Assembly (NCBI GenBank): GCA_003254905.1
Contig: QANU01076999.1
Location: forward strand, 5,834-69,833
Origin: Nissolia schottii
Lineage: Eukaryota > Streptophyta > Magnoliopsida > Fabales > Fabaceae
Length of the DNA stretch: 64,000 nucleotides
Direction: 5' to 3'
Part shown: one piece after another, positions 1 through 13,803 of the stretch
How positions within the stretch are numbered: position 1 is the stretch's first letter
How the letters are laid out: the number at the start of each line of letters is the position of its first letter
The notes under the pieces: generated by a model
Database searches by the model: none
Told to the model about the DNA's origin: nothing
Seen by the model: the letters and a program-made list of their open reading frames with translations, nothing else
Program-made: the position numbers and the translations under genes

Positions 1-3000
1 CCTCCATGCCATCTATTTAACCCACCACAAGTCATCGAATTATCCCAGCATATATTAGATGGTCCTCCATGTCATCTACTTAACCCACCACATGTCATTG
101 AACTATCCCACAATTTTATATCGGGTCGGATTAGCAATTATATTCTCTCGCCATAATTTCAAGTGTCATACAGGCCAACAAATTTCCGACAATAATTTCA
201 CGAATTATCGAATTATCCTACCATATATTAGATGGTCCTCCATGCCATCTATTTAACCCACCACAGGTTATCGAATTATTCCACCATATATTAGATGGTC
301 CTCCATGCCATCTATTTAACCCACCACAAGTCATTGAATTATCCCACAATTTATCTCGTGATGGACGAGTAATCAAATTCTCTCGCCATAATTTCGAGGG
401 TCATACGAGCCAACAAATTTCCACTAATATTTTCACAGGTTGTCGAATTATCTTACCATATATATGATGGTCCTCGATGCCATCTATTTAATCCACCACA
501 AGTCATTCAACTATCCCATAATTTTATTTCGGGTCGGACAAATAATCAAATTATCTCGTCATAATTTCAAGGGACATAGGCTCCATCAAATTTTCGACAA
601 TAACTTAATGGCTCATCCAATTATCTCACCATATATTAGATAGTCCTCTCTGCCATCTATTTAACCCATAACAAGTCATCGAATTATTCCACCATATAGT
701 AGATGGTCCTCCATACCATCTAGTTAACCCACCACAAGTCATTAAATTATCCCACAATTTTATCTCGGGTCAGAGAGTAATCAAATTATCTCGTCGTAAT
801 TTCAAGGGCCATAGGGGCCATGAATCTTTCGACAATAATTTAATGGGTCATCGAATTATCCCACCATATGTTAGATGGTCCTCTATGCCATCTATTTAAT
901 CCAGGTCATTGAATTATCACACCATATATTAAATCGTCCTCCATGTCATCTATTTAACCCACCACAGGTCATCGAAATGTCCCACCATATATTAGATGAC
1001 CCTCCATGCCATCTATTTAAACCACCACAGGTCATTCAACTATCCCACTACATATTAGATTGTCCTCCATGCCATTCATTTAACCCGCCACCGATCATTG
1101 AATTATCCCTAAATTTTATCTCAGGTCGGTCGAGTAATCAAATTATCTCGCCATATATTAGATGATCCTCCATGCGATCTATTTAACCTACCACAGGTCA
1201 TTGAATCATCCTACAATTATATCTTGGGTCAGACGAGGAATAAAATTATCTCGCCATAACTTCAAGGGTCATAGGGGCCATCGAATTTTCGACAATAATT
1301 TCACGGGCCATCGAATTATCCCACCGTATGTTAGATGGTCCTCCATGCCATCTATTTAACCCACCACAGGCCATCGATTTATCCCACCATATATTAGATG
1401 GTCCCCCGTGCCATATATTTAACTCATCATAGCTCATTGAAGTATCTCACAATTTTATCTCGGGTCGGACGAGTAATCAAATTATCTCACCAGAATTCCA
1501 AGGGTCATACCGACCATCAAATTTCTGACAACAATTTCACGGGTTATCGAATTATCCCACCGTATATTAGATGGTCTTCCATGCCATCTATTTAACTTAC
1601 CACTGGTCACTGAATTCTCCCACAATTTTATCTCGGGACGAATAATCAAATCATGTCGCCATATTTTCGTGGGTCATACGGACCATCAAATTTCTGACAA
1701 TAATTTAACGGGTCATCGAATTATCTCACCATATATTAGACGGTCCTCCTTGCCATCTATTTAACTCACCACAAGTCATTGAATTATCACAGCATATATT
1801 AGATGGTCTCCCATGCCATCTATTTAACCTACCACAGGTCATCGAATTATCTCGCAATTTTATCTCGAGTCAGATGAGTAATCAAATCATCTCGTCATAA
1901 TTTCAAGGGTCATAGTGGCCATCAAATTTTTGAAATTATTTAACAGGCCATCGAATTATCCCACCATATATTAGATGGTCCTCTATGACATCTATTTAAC
2001 CCATCACAGGTCATTGAATTATCCCACCATATATTAGATGGTCCTCCATGCCATCTATTTAACCCACTACAGGTCATTGAATTATCCCACAATTTAATGT
2101 CAGGTCCGACGAGTAATCAAATTCTCTCGCCATGATTTCAAGTGCCATACGAGCCAACAACTTTTCGACAATAATTTTACGGGTTATCGAATTATCCTAC
2201 CATATATTAGATGGTCCTCCATGCCATCTATTTAACCCACCACAAGTCATCGAATTATCCCACCATATATTAGATAGTCGTCCATGCCAACTATTTAATC
2301 CACCACAGGTCATTAAATTATCGCACAATTTTATTCCCGCCGTAATTTCAAGGGTTATACGTGCCATCAAATTTTCAACAATAATTGCACGGATTATCGA
2401 ATTTTTCCACCATATATTAGATGACGCTCCATGCCATCTATTTAACCCACCACAGGTCATCGAATTATCCCAGCATATATTAGATGGTCCTTCATGCCAT
2501 CTACTTAACCCACCACATGTCATTGAATTATCCCATAATTTTATATCGGGTCGGATGAGTAATTAAATTCTCTCGCCATAATTTCAAGTGTCATACGGGT
2601 CAACAAATTTCTGACAATAATTTCACGAATTATCGAATTATCCAACCATATATTAGATGGTCCTCCATGCCATCTGTTTAACCCACCACAGGTTCCATGC
2701 CATCTATTTAACCCCTCACAGGTCATCGAATTATCCCACCATATATTAGATGGTCCTCCTTGCCACCTATTTAACCCACCACAGGTCGTTAAATTATCTC
2801 ACAATTTTATCTCGGGTCGGACAAGTAATCAAATCATCTCGCCATAATTTCAAGGTTCATACGGGTCATCAAATTTCTGACAATAATTTAACGGGTCCTG
2901 GATTTATCCCACCGTATATTAGATGGTCTTCCATGCCATCTATTTAACTTACCACTGGTCACTGAATTCTCCCACAATTTTATCTCGGGACGAATAATCA

Positions 3001-5250
3001 AATCATGTCGCCATATTTTCGTGGGTCATATGGACCATCAAATTTCTGACAATAATTTAACGGGTCATCGAATTATCTCACCATATATTAGACGGTCCTC
3101 CTTGCCATCTATTTAACTCACCACAGGTCATTGAATTATCGCAGCATATATTAGATGGTCCCCATGCCATCTATTTAACCTACCACAGGTTATCGAATTA
3201 TCTCTCAATTTTATCTCGGGTCAGACGAGTAATCAAATCATCTCGTCATAATTTCAAGGGTCATAGTGGCCATCAAATTTTTGACAATTATTTAACAGGT
3301 CATCGAATTATCCTACCATATATTAGATGGTTCTCTATGACATCTATTTAACCCATCACAGGTCATCGAATTATCCCACCATATATTAGATGGTCCTCCA
3401 TGCCATCTATTTAACCCACTACAGGTCATTGAATTATTCCACAATTTTATGTCGGGTCCGACGATTAATCAAATTCTCTCGCCATAATTTCAAGTATCAT
3501 ACGAGCCAACAAATTTTCGACAATAATTTTACGGGTTATCGAATTATCCTACCATATATTAGATGGTCCTCCATGCCATCTATTTAACCCACCACAAGTC
3601 ATCGAATTATCCCACCATATATTAGATAGTCATCCATGTCATCTATTTAACCCACCTCAGGTCATTGAATTATCGCATAATTTTATCTTGGCTCGGACAA
3701 GTTATCAAATTATCTCGCCGTAATTTCAAGGGTTATACGTGCCATCAAATTTTCGACAATAATTTCACGGATTATCGAATTTTTCCACCATATATTAGAT
3801 TACCCTCCATGTCATCTATTTAACCCACCACAGGTCATCAAATTATCCCAGCATATATTAGATGGACCTCCATGCCATCTACTTAACCCACCACATGTCA
3901 TTGAATTATCCCACAATTTTATATCGGGTCGGATTAGTAATTAAATTCTCTCGCCAAAATTTCAAGTGTCATACGGGCCAATAAATTTCCGACAATAATT
4001 TCACGAATTATCGAATTATCCTACCATATATTAGATGGTCCTCCATGCCATCTATTTAGCCCACCACAGGTTATCGAATTATTCCACCATATATTAGATG
4101 ATCCTCCATGCCATCTATTTAACCCACCACAAGTCATTGAATTATCCCACAATTTATCTCGTGACGGACGAGTAATTAAATTCTCTCGCCATAATTTCGA
4201 GAGTCATACGAGCCAACAAATTTCCACTAATAATTTCACGGGTTATCGAATTATCCTACCATATATAAGATGGTCCTCGATGCCATCTATTTAATCCACC
4301 ACAAGTCATTCAATTATCCCATAATTTTATTTCGGGTCGGACAAATAATCAAATTATCTCATCATAATTTCAAGGGCCATAGGGTCATCAAATTTTCGAC
4401 AATAATCTCACGAGTATCGAATTATCCAACCTTATATTAGATGGTCGTCCACACCATCTATTTAACCCATCACAGATTATCAAATTATCCCACCATATAT
4501 TAGATGGTCCTCCATGCCATCCATTTAACCCACCACAAGTCATTGAATTATCCCACAATTTTATCTCGGGTCAGACGAGTAATCAAACTATCTCGCCATA
4601 ATTTCAAGAATCATACGGGTCATCAAATTTCCGACAATAATTTCACGAGTTATCGAATTATCCCACAGTATATTAGATGGTCCTCCATGCCATCCATTTA
4701 ACCCACCACAGGTCATTGAATTATCCCACAATTTTTATCTCGGGTCGGACGAGTAATCAAATTATCTCGTCATAATTTCAAGAATCATACAAATCATCAA
4801 ATTTCTGACAATAATTTCACGAGTTATTGAATTATCCCGCCATATATTAGATGGTCCTCCATGCCATCTATTTAATCCACAGGTCATCGAAGTCTCCCAC
4901 CATTAGATGGTCCTCCACGCCATCTATTTAACCCACCACAAGTTATCGAATTATCCCACGATATATTTGATAGTCCTCCATGCCATTTATTTAACCCACT
5001 AAAGGTAATCAAATTATCCACCATATATTAGATGATCCTCCATGCCATCTATCCCACCACTGGTCATTGAATTATCCTACAATTTTATCTCGGGTCAGAC
5101 GAGTAATCAAATTATCTCGCCATAATTTTAAGGGTCATACGGGCCATCGAATTTTCGATAATGATGATAAGGATCATTGTAGAGGGTCATGTAAGCCATC
5201 CAATTATTCTACAATAATTTTGATTGTAGTATGGGTCATCGAATTACGAT
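1..5250. repeat. Two-module satellite array, first block
   Basis: This is a continuous degenerate tandem repeat with no genes. Module A is 63 bp; for example the string catatattag recurs at 2201 and 2264, and the unit carries the core atgccatctatttaaccca. Module B is about 110 bp; for example 2091-2200, with the core acaattttatctcgggtcgg followed by taatttcaagggtcata. One to three A units alternate irregularly with single B units, so A+B is about 173 bp. Both modules end in a shared gaattatccca-like segment, which suggests B arose by insertion into, or extension of, an A-like unit. Copies differ by scattered substitutions and small indels. A centromeric, pericentromeric or interstitial satellite role is inference only. 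Confidence 0.93.
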
Positions 5251-5254
5251 AAGG

Positions 5255-6320
5255 GTATAATGTCAACATTTAATTTAAATAAAATAGGAAACATGAAAAA
5301 GGGAAGACATTAATTTTAAACCATCAATTTTTAGAATTACATAACGAAAATATGTAAGCCTAACTACTTCCTAATGGACCAATAAAGAACAGAATATAAG
5401 ATCTGAGAGGTATAAATGCTTACCTTAAATGCGGAGGATACTAGAATAGTATTGAAACGATGAGCATTAATGTTGAGACATTTGAGGGTCTCTGAATGAA
5501 TTCCATGATACAATTAGAATCGTACACGAAGGTATAGCAATAACAATGGGGCTCGACATCCTGAAAGTTTAAGCTTATACACAAATACTAAAAAAACAAA
5601 TTCATAGTTAATATATTTATTTGAATAGAAAATAACTTTAGTCAGGAAGGGATCGAGCATTAACAAGCATGAAAACAAAACTTAGTATAATGTGAATATA
5701 TGTCATAAGAAAATTTTGGCTACCTTGTCGATAAAAAGGACTTGACCCATGATCTTCTTAACTTTCTTGAGCTCATGAGAAAATAACTAATAATTAAAAG
5801 GAAATGAAATTAGAGACCTTGATTTTCAGTTGCATTTACATGGCAGAAAACACTAACGGAAGGAAAACCTAAATAGAAAAAAAAAAGAAGCAAAACTGTG
5901 AAATTAATCCTAAATATTATAAACACATGTAAGATAAAAAAAACTAATCTTTACCTAATACCTATTATTTAAAGTCATCTTACCTTTACAATGGTGCCCA
6001 AATGACTGAAAATTTAATCAAATTATCAATCACGCCACATCTACTTTTCTGAAAGAATTCCATGAAAAAATTGGAATCATATACACTTCATAACAAAACA
6101 ACGAAGCTCGACATCCTGAAAGTTTCAGCTTATACACAAACACTAAAAAAACAAAGTCATAGTTAATAAATTCATATAAGTAGAAAATAGCTTCAGTCAG
6201 GAAGGATCAAGCATTAATAAGCATGAAAAAAATTAGTATAATGTAAATATTTGTATTAAGAAAATTGTGGCTACTTTTTCAATGAAAATGACTTGTCCAT
6301 GATCTTCCTAACTTTCTTGA
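5255..6320. repeat. Non-satellite interruption with a 555-bp-period direct repeat
   Basis: The satellite stops near 5255 and resumes near 6320. The intervening AT-rich DNA contains a diverged direct duplication: gctcgacatcctgaaagttt occurs at 5551 and 6106, and similarity extends over roughly 5490-5775 and 6045-6325. No open frame of note is present. The right-hand copy ends abruptly at ctttcttgag, where satellite sequence resumes. It may be a second satellite family or a transposon fragment with two repeat units. Confidence 0.75.
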
Positions 6321-9300
6321 GTCAACGAATTACCTCACCATATATTAGATGATCCCCATCCCATCGATTTAACCCACCACAAGTAACCGAATTATCGCAC
6401 CATATAGTATATGGTCCTCCGCGCCATCTATTTAACCCACAACAGATCATTGAATTATCTCACAATTTTATCTCGGGTCGGATGAGTAATCAAATTATCT
6501 CGTCATAATTTTAAGAGTCATAGGGGCCATCAAATTTCCGATAATAATTTAACCGGTAATCGAATTGTCCCAACATATATTAGATGGTCCTCCATGCCAT
6601 CTATTTAACCCACCACAGGTCATCGAATTAAACCATCATATATTAGATGATCCTCCGTGCCATCTATTTAAACCAACACAGGTTATTGAAATATCCCACA
6701 ATTTTATTCCGGGTCAGACGAGTAATGAAATTATCTCGTCATAATTTCATGGTACATACGGGCCATCAAATTTCCGACAATAATTGAATGGGATATCGAA
6801 CTATCTCACCATATATTAGATGCTACTCCATGCCATCTATTTTCCCACCACAAGTAATCGAATTATCGCACAATATATTATACGCTCCTCCACGCCATCT
6901 ATTTAACCAACCACGGGTCCTTGAATTATCCCACAATTTCATCTCGAGTTGAACGAGTAATCAAATTATCTCATCATAATTTCAAGGGTCATAGGCTCCA
7001 TGAAATTTTTGACAATAATTTAACGGGCCATCGAATTATCCCACCATATATTAGATGGTCCTGTCTGCCATCTATTTAACCCATAATAAGTCATCGAATT
7101 ATTCCACCATATATTAGATGGTCCTTTATGTCATCTATTTAACCCACCACAGGTCATTGAATTATCCCACAATTTTATCTTAGGAAGGATGAGTAATCAA
7201 ATTATCTCGTCATAATTTCAAGGGTCATAAGGGCCATCAAATTTTCGACATAAATTTAGCGGGTCATCGAATTATGTCACCATATATTAGATGGTCTCTA
7301 TGCCATCTATTTAACCCATCACAAGTCATCAAATTATCCCACTATATATTAGACGGTCTTCCATACCATCTATTTAACCCACCACATGTTATTAAATTAT
7401 CCCACTATATACTAGATGGTCTTCCATGCCATCTATTTAATCCACCACAAAGGTCATTGAATTATCCCACAATTTTATCTCGGGTCGGACTAGTAATCCA
7501 ATTCTCTCGCCATAATTTCAAGGGTCATATGGACCAACAAATTTCCAACAATAATTTCACGGGTTATCGAATTATCCTACAATATATTAGATGGTCCTGC
7601 ATGCCATCTATTTAATTCACCACTTGTCATTCAACTATCCCACTATTTTATCTCGGGTCGGACTAGTAATCAAATTATCTCATCATAATTTCAAGGGTCA
7701 TAGGGTAATCAAATTTTCGACAATAATTTCACGAGTCATCGAATTATCAGTCCTTCACGCCATCTACTTAGCCCACCACAGGTCATCGAATTATCCCAGC
7801 ATATATTAGATGGTCCTCTATGCCATCTATTTAACCCAGGTCATCGAATTATCCCACCATATATTAGATTGTCCTCCATGCCATCTATTTAACCCACCAC
7901 AGGTAATTCACCTATCCCACAATTTTATCTCGGATTGGACGAGCAATCAAATTATCTCGTCAATTTCAAGGGTCACATGATCATCAAATTTCTGACACTA
8001 ATTTCACGGGTTATCGAATTATCCCACCATATATTTCGTGGTCCTTCACGCCATCTATTTAACCCACCACAGGTCATCGAATTATCTCACCATATATTAG
8101 ATCGTCCTACATACAATCTATTTAACCCACCACATGTCATTGAATTATCCCACAATTTTATCTTGTGTCGGACGAGTAATCAGATTTTCTCGCCATAATT
8201 TCAAGGGTCATACGGGCCAACAAATATCTACTAATAATTTCACGGATCATCGAATTATCCAACCATATATTAGATAGTCCTCCACGCCATCTATTCAACC
8301 CACTACAGGTCATCGATTTATCCCACCATATATTAGATGGTCCTCCACGCCATCTATTTAACCCACCACAGGTCATTCAACTATCCCACAATGTTATATC
8401 GGGTCGGACGAGTAATCAAATTATCTTGTCATAATTTGAAGGGTCATAGGGTCATCAAATTTCTGATAATAATCTCACGGGTCATCGAATTATCCCACTA
8501 TATATTAGACAGTTTTCCATGCCATCTATTTAATCCACCACAGGTCATTGATATATCCCACAATTTTATCTCGGGTCAGACGAGTAATCAAATTATCTCG
8601 CCATAATTTCAAGGGTTATACAGGCCATCAAATTTTCGACAATAATTTCATAGATTATCAAATTTTTCCACCATATATTAGATGGTCCTCCATGCCATCT
8701 ATTTAACCCACCATAGGTCATTGAATTATCCCACAATTTTATCTCGGGTTGAACGAGTACTCAAATTCTCTCGCCATAATTTCAAAGGTTATACGGGCCA
8801 ACAAATTGCTACAATAATTTCTCTGGTTATCGAATTATCCTACTATATATTAGATGATCCTCCATGCCATCTATTTAATTCACCACTTGTCATTCAACTA
8901 TCTTACAATTTTATTACGGGCCGGACGAGTAATCAAATTATCTTGTCATAATTTCAAGGGTCATAGGGTCATCCAATTTTCGACAATAATTTCACGAGTC
9001 ATCGAATTATCCCAGCATATATTAGATGGTCCTCTATGCCATTTATTTAACCCACCACAGGTCATCGAATTATCCCACCATATATTAGATCGTCCTACAT
9101 ACCATCTATTTAACCCACCACAGGTCATTCAACTATCCCACAATTTTATCTCGTGTTGGACGAGTAATCAAATTATCTCGTCATAATTTCAAGGGTCACA
9201 GGATCTTCAAATTTCCGACAATAATTTCACGGGTCATCAAATTATCCCACTATATATTAGACGGTCTTCCATGCCATCTATTTAACCCACCACATGTTAT

Positions 9301-11030
9301 TAAATTATCCCACAATAAATTAGATGGTCTTCCATGTCATCTATTTAACCCACCACAGGTCATTGAATTATCCCACAATTTTATCTCGTGTCGGACGAGT
9401 AATCAAATTCTCTCGCCATAATTTCAAGGATCATACGGGCCAACAAATATCCACTAATATTTTCACGGGGTCATCGAATTATCCAACCATATATTAGATG
9501 ATCCTCTACGCCATCTATTTAACCCACCACAGGTCATCGAAATAACCCACCATATATTAGATGGTCCTCCATGTCATCTATTTAACCCACCACAGGTCAT
9601 CGAATTATCCCACCATATATTAGATAGTCCTCCAGGCCACCTATTTAACCCATCACAGGTCATTCAACTATCCCACAATGTTATCTCAGATCGGACGAGT
9701 AATCAATTATCTCGTCATAATTTGAAGGGTCATAGGGTCATCAAATTTCTGACAATAATCTCACGGGTCATCGAATTATCCAATCATATATTAGATGGTC
9801 CTCCACGCCATCTATTTAACCCATTACAGAACATTGAATTATCCCACCATATATGAGATGGTTCTCCATGCCATCTATTTAACCCACCACAGGTCATCGA
9901 ATTATTCCACTATATATTAGATGGTCCTCCATGCCATTCATTTAACCCACCACAAGTCATTGAATTATCTCACAATTTTATCTCGGTCAGACGAGTAATC
10001 AAATTCTCTCACCACAATTTCAAGAATCATACGGGTCACCAAATTTCCGACAATAATTTCATGAGTCATCGAATTATCCCACCATATATTAGATGATGCT
10101 CAATGCCATCTATTTAACACACCATAGGTTATCGAATTATCCCAGCATATATTAGATGGTCCTCCATGCCATCTATTTAACTCACCACAAGTCATCAAAT
10201 TATCCCAGCATATGTTAGATGGTCCTCCACGCCATCTATTTAACCCACCACTGGTCATTCAACTATTCCACAATTTTATCTCGGGTCGGACGAGTAATCA
10301 AATTATCTCGTCATAATTTGAAGGGTCACAGGATCATCAAATTTCTGACAATAATCTCACGAGTCATCGAATTATCCAACCATACATTAGATGGTCCTCC
10401 TCGCCATCTATTTAACCCATCACAGGTCATCGAATTATCCCACCATATATTAGATGGTCCTCCATGCCATCCATTTAACCCACCACTAATCGTTGAATTA
10501 TGCCACAATTTTATCTCGGGTCAGACGAGTAACCAAATTATCTCACCACAATTTCAAGAATTATACGGGTCATCAAATTATCGACAATAATTTCACGAGT
10601 TATCGAATTATCCCACCATATATTAGATGGTGCTCAATGCCATCTATTTAACCCAGCACAGGTCATCGAATTATCCCACCATATATTAGATGGTCCTCCA
10701 CGCCATCTATTTAACTCACCACAAGTTATCGAATTATCCCACCATATATTAGGGTTTAGGGTTTAGAGTCTATTTAACCCACCACAAGTTATCGAATTAT
10801 CCCACCATATATTAGATGGTCCTCCATCGAATTATCCCACCATATATTAGATGGTCGTCCAACGCCATCTATTTAACCCACCACAGGTCATTCAACTATC
10901 CCACAATTTTATCTCAGGTCGGACGAGTAATCAAATTATCTCGTCATAATTTGAAGGGTCATAGAGTCATCAAATTTCTGACAATAATCTCACGAGTTAT
11001 TGAATTATCCAACCATATATCCAAAATGAC
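6320..11030. repeat. Two-module satellite array, second block
   Basis: Same 63-bp and 110-bp modules as the first block, same orientation, with comparable divergence between copies. Longer runs of the 63-bp module occur near 7290-7450 and 9480-9650. The array ends near 11030, where the last unit breaks off inside the catatat motif and sequence unrelated to the satellite begins. Apparent open frames inside it are by-products of the 63-bp period, which is 21 codons. Confidence 0.93.
10749..10766. repeat. Short plant telomere-type motif inside the satellite
   Basis: The sequence tagggtttagggtttag is about two and a half units of the Arabidopsis-type telomere repeat TTTAGGG. It replaces part of a 63-bp satellite unit between catatatta and gtctatttaaccc, where other copies have gatggtcctccatgccat. 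It is too short to be a functional telomere; an interstitial insertion at a repaired break is one explanation. Confidence 0.7.
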
Positions 11031-11236
11031 ATTGTTTTGAGTTCCGTCATGGCTATTTTGGTCAGAGTAATTAATGTAAGCAATGTCCAAATTTTATAAG
11101 GACCATGTGGCACTAAAAAAGTTTTAGGGACCACCACTCTTCTGTCAAATGGTAAAAAATCCAACACAGATTACATTGAGCCTTGGCAACAATCAAAAGT
11201 GAGGGCAAATGAGAAAGTTAAAAAAGATTTAAAGAC
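11031..11236. other. Spacer between satellite and pseudogene
   Basis: This AT-rich spacer has no gene. Sequence such as ttagggaccaccactcttctgtc near 11123 resembles ends of small plant transposons, but I could not find a matching inverted end. The missing 3' exons of the adjacent HD-domain pseudogene are not here, so the gene was lost at or before the satellite boundary. Confidence 0.4.
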
Positions 11237-13803
11237 CTGGGAACAAATAATATCTTGGGCAGTGACTTTCTTAAAGTTTTCCACCATGTCCTTTGGTACA
11301 GCATACTCATTACAAAACTGCAAAAAGGATAAGAGAAACTTCCTGAGCTTCAACAACTAGTTATAAATGAACAGATAAGAAAAAAGTGATCCACACAAAC
11401 TTTTCAGTCTGTATGTGAATTTAGATACAGCCACACTAAAGTTAGCATGGAGTTTGCGCTGAACATTTGAGTAAAAATAGTACTCAATGGGTGATTAGTG
11501 CATGAACTGCTAAAAACAAAATTAACGAGTGATAACAAACCTGGTATAGATTCCTTCTTCGAATGCGCAGGATCAACTCTCTAGCCTCCTTTAGTTCTTA
11601 ACTTGGAGCTGTCTCAATGGTTTTAATTATTGTATCATCCAGCTGCATTTTTAGAATAAAAATATATTTTATGATTCGATAGAAATTGTAATATGCTTTT
11701 AAAACAGGTATATTTACCTTCCAGTATTCAGAAGGATTTAGAATGTGAGATGAAATCTCCAAATAACTATTTGCTTGAACAAGTGCATCAACCACCATAA
11801 GCTCTATTGCCTGAAAATGTCAAGACGGAATTATAAGCAATAAGAGCCAAGACAGGAAAGTTTATGGATATTAAAGACATGAGCGAGGAAAATATAAGAA
11901 AAAGCAAGAATCTCTGCCACAGAAAACAAATGAAGTTATACCTTTACTTTTGGATGAGTATAAACTGTTCTATGTAGATCAGCGCGAGTGGCAAACAACT
12001 TGTGGATGCTAAGATCTGGAAAATTACACAACCAAAAGTATAGAACAATTAGAAACATACAATTGAATTAGAAAGGTATTAAAACAATGTTTGACACAAC
12101 ACTAACATTCATTAGCACGATAGCAAATCTCATCATCCAAAACACGCAGTCTCCAATAACCTGTAAGTAAATTACAAATTAAGATGCTAGAAGTGATATA
12201 TAACCTCAGTATTTACTTTTACTTTGTTGCTAAATAAAATTATCAAGGGGTTGATACAAAAACATCATTTTAAATAAATTCATGAAACCTCTGAAACTCA
12301 AAGTTGCAACCCAGACCACAAGTTCGACAGTCACGAGCAATATAATCAAATCTGCAAGTCAATAGTTTCAAAAAAGCATTAGGGCACAGCATAGTTTACA
12401 TGCAGAACTTCAAAGAATACATGAAAAAGGGAAGATAGAAAAGAAATATAAACCAGATTTTAATGTTAAATTTTCTCTGTTTACTTACTTGTCAACATCA
12501 ATTCCATTTCGGCCATTTGCAACAATATCATACAAGAAACTTTTCTCAGTTGAGCTCTAAATAACCAAAAAAGAAAACACAAAAACGAGAGAGATTGATA
12601 ATAAATACCTATGAGAATAAACTGAAATTGTCCACAAAAACAATCAGCAAATGAACTGAAAATAGACAATTTGAAATACACTAAACTAAAAATCTTACTC
12701 GAGGAAGAGCAAATTCAGAGCTCGCTAGTATCATCTCCTGCCAATAATAATAATCACCCATTAGGACAAAGATGCAAACCTATTCCAAACTTTTATTTAT
12801 CCGAGTGATGCACCATGCTTGATATCAAGAATATCTAGATATTTATAAGAAAATAATATATGCACAAGCAAAAGCTCCGTTGACTTAGAATCTCCACATA
12901 AACACAGCGAACGGCCATGGGAAAATGGTATCTAGACAACCTTCTAAAGCTGTCTTGAAGACATCCAGAGCAAAGCTTCCAAGGCTACTTTAACTAAAAA
13001 TCCAGTTTTCTACTGGCAACTTTATCAACTAATTTAGCTAATGATGCTTAAGAAATAATTATAATTTCAAGATACTTAATAAAACAGAAAAATGACAATT
13101 GTAAGTATTAGCATACCTTGACTCTTTTTATCATCTGAGGGTCAACATCAATATGGTGCTCATCAACAATATACTCTACCATATTGACTGACGTTGGTTC
13201 ATGTGACCTACAAAATAGAAAATATCACGCATGTGACATGTCTAATGAATAATGATCATGGAAAAAAATTAAGAAAAAACCAGATAAAACATTTTTGTCA
13301 GGATTTTAGAAACACAAGAAAAACCTCTATCTAAAGCATATATAAAGATGAGGAAAATAAGACCACCAATGAGATCCATTGTTTTAACTTGGGGAAGAAA
13401 TTCACGTTCAAATAAGTGACTGAATGGCCTGTGCCCCACATCATGCAGAAGTCCTACAAACAAGGACGACAAGATCAGTAAAAACAATATATGGAGTTAA
13501 AATCACAAGCAGTTCAAAGAACCCATTATTATACCTGCTAGTTTCACTGTTTGAACATCAAATCGATCAATACCTAGCTCCATCCCCTGCAAGGATCACA
13601 ATACACATGCATATATGAGCATACTCTTAAAAAGACTTTATTGTTCCTTTATCAGGGTAAATAAAATTTATACTTGAAAACTTTTAAGCTTTTCAACTGA
13701 TTGACCAGCAAGCCAATACACGCCAAGAGAATGCTCAAATCTGGAATGGACAGCACCTAGAATCTGGAATGGACAGCACCTGGATAAACCATGTCTGTCA
13801 AAC
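11237..13803 (-). pseudogene. SAMHD1-like HD-domain dNTP phosphohydrolase, decayed and truncated
   Basis: Twelve exon-like blocks in order match the HD-domain dNTP triphosphohydrolase family (SAMHD1-like): 13803-13674, 13586-13535, 13453-13389, 13207-13117, 12737-12699, 12556-12489, 12351-12289, 12160-about 12112, 12015-11942, 11810-11718, 11642-11541 and 11317-11237. The HD motif is readable as GLLHDVGHRPFSHLFEREF, then EYIVDEHHID, FDYIARDCRTCGLGCNFEFQ, LFATRADLHRTVYTHPK and FCNEYAVPKD. Family members hydrolyse dNTPs. Inactivating lesions: a 23-bp tandem duplication (13738-13760 and 13761-13783) shifts the frame and creates a stop; a probable 2-base loss near 12148 makes LLETACFG-stop; and a TAA at 11600-11598 interrupts TAPS-ELKEAREL. 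The normal N-terminal exons and C-terminal third are not found. The usual glycine after the HD histidine (HGPFSH) is arginine here. Confidence 0.88.

Noticed and set aside
10749..10766. Chromosome end or functional telomere
   Set aside because: Only about two and a half repeat units, with satellite continuing on both sides.
1..11030. Dozens of open frames of 60-140 codons in the satellite, with shared words such as SRHNFKGH and CHLFNPPQVIELSH
   Set aside because: They come from the 63-bp (21-codon) period and occur on both strands. There is no consistent start or gene structure, and the 110-bp module breaks the frame.
1..11030. CRISPR-like appearance of repeats with variable segments
   Set aside because: Units are degenerate throughout with no unique spacers, and the window is clearly a plant nuclear genome.
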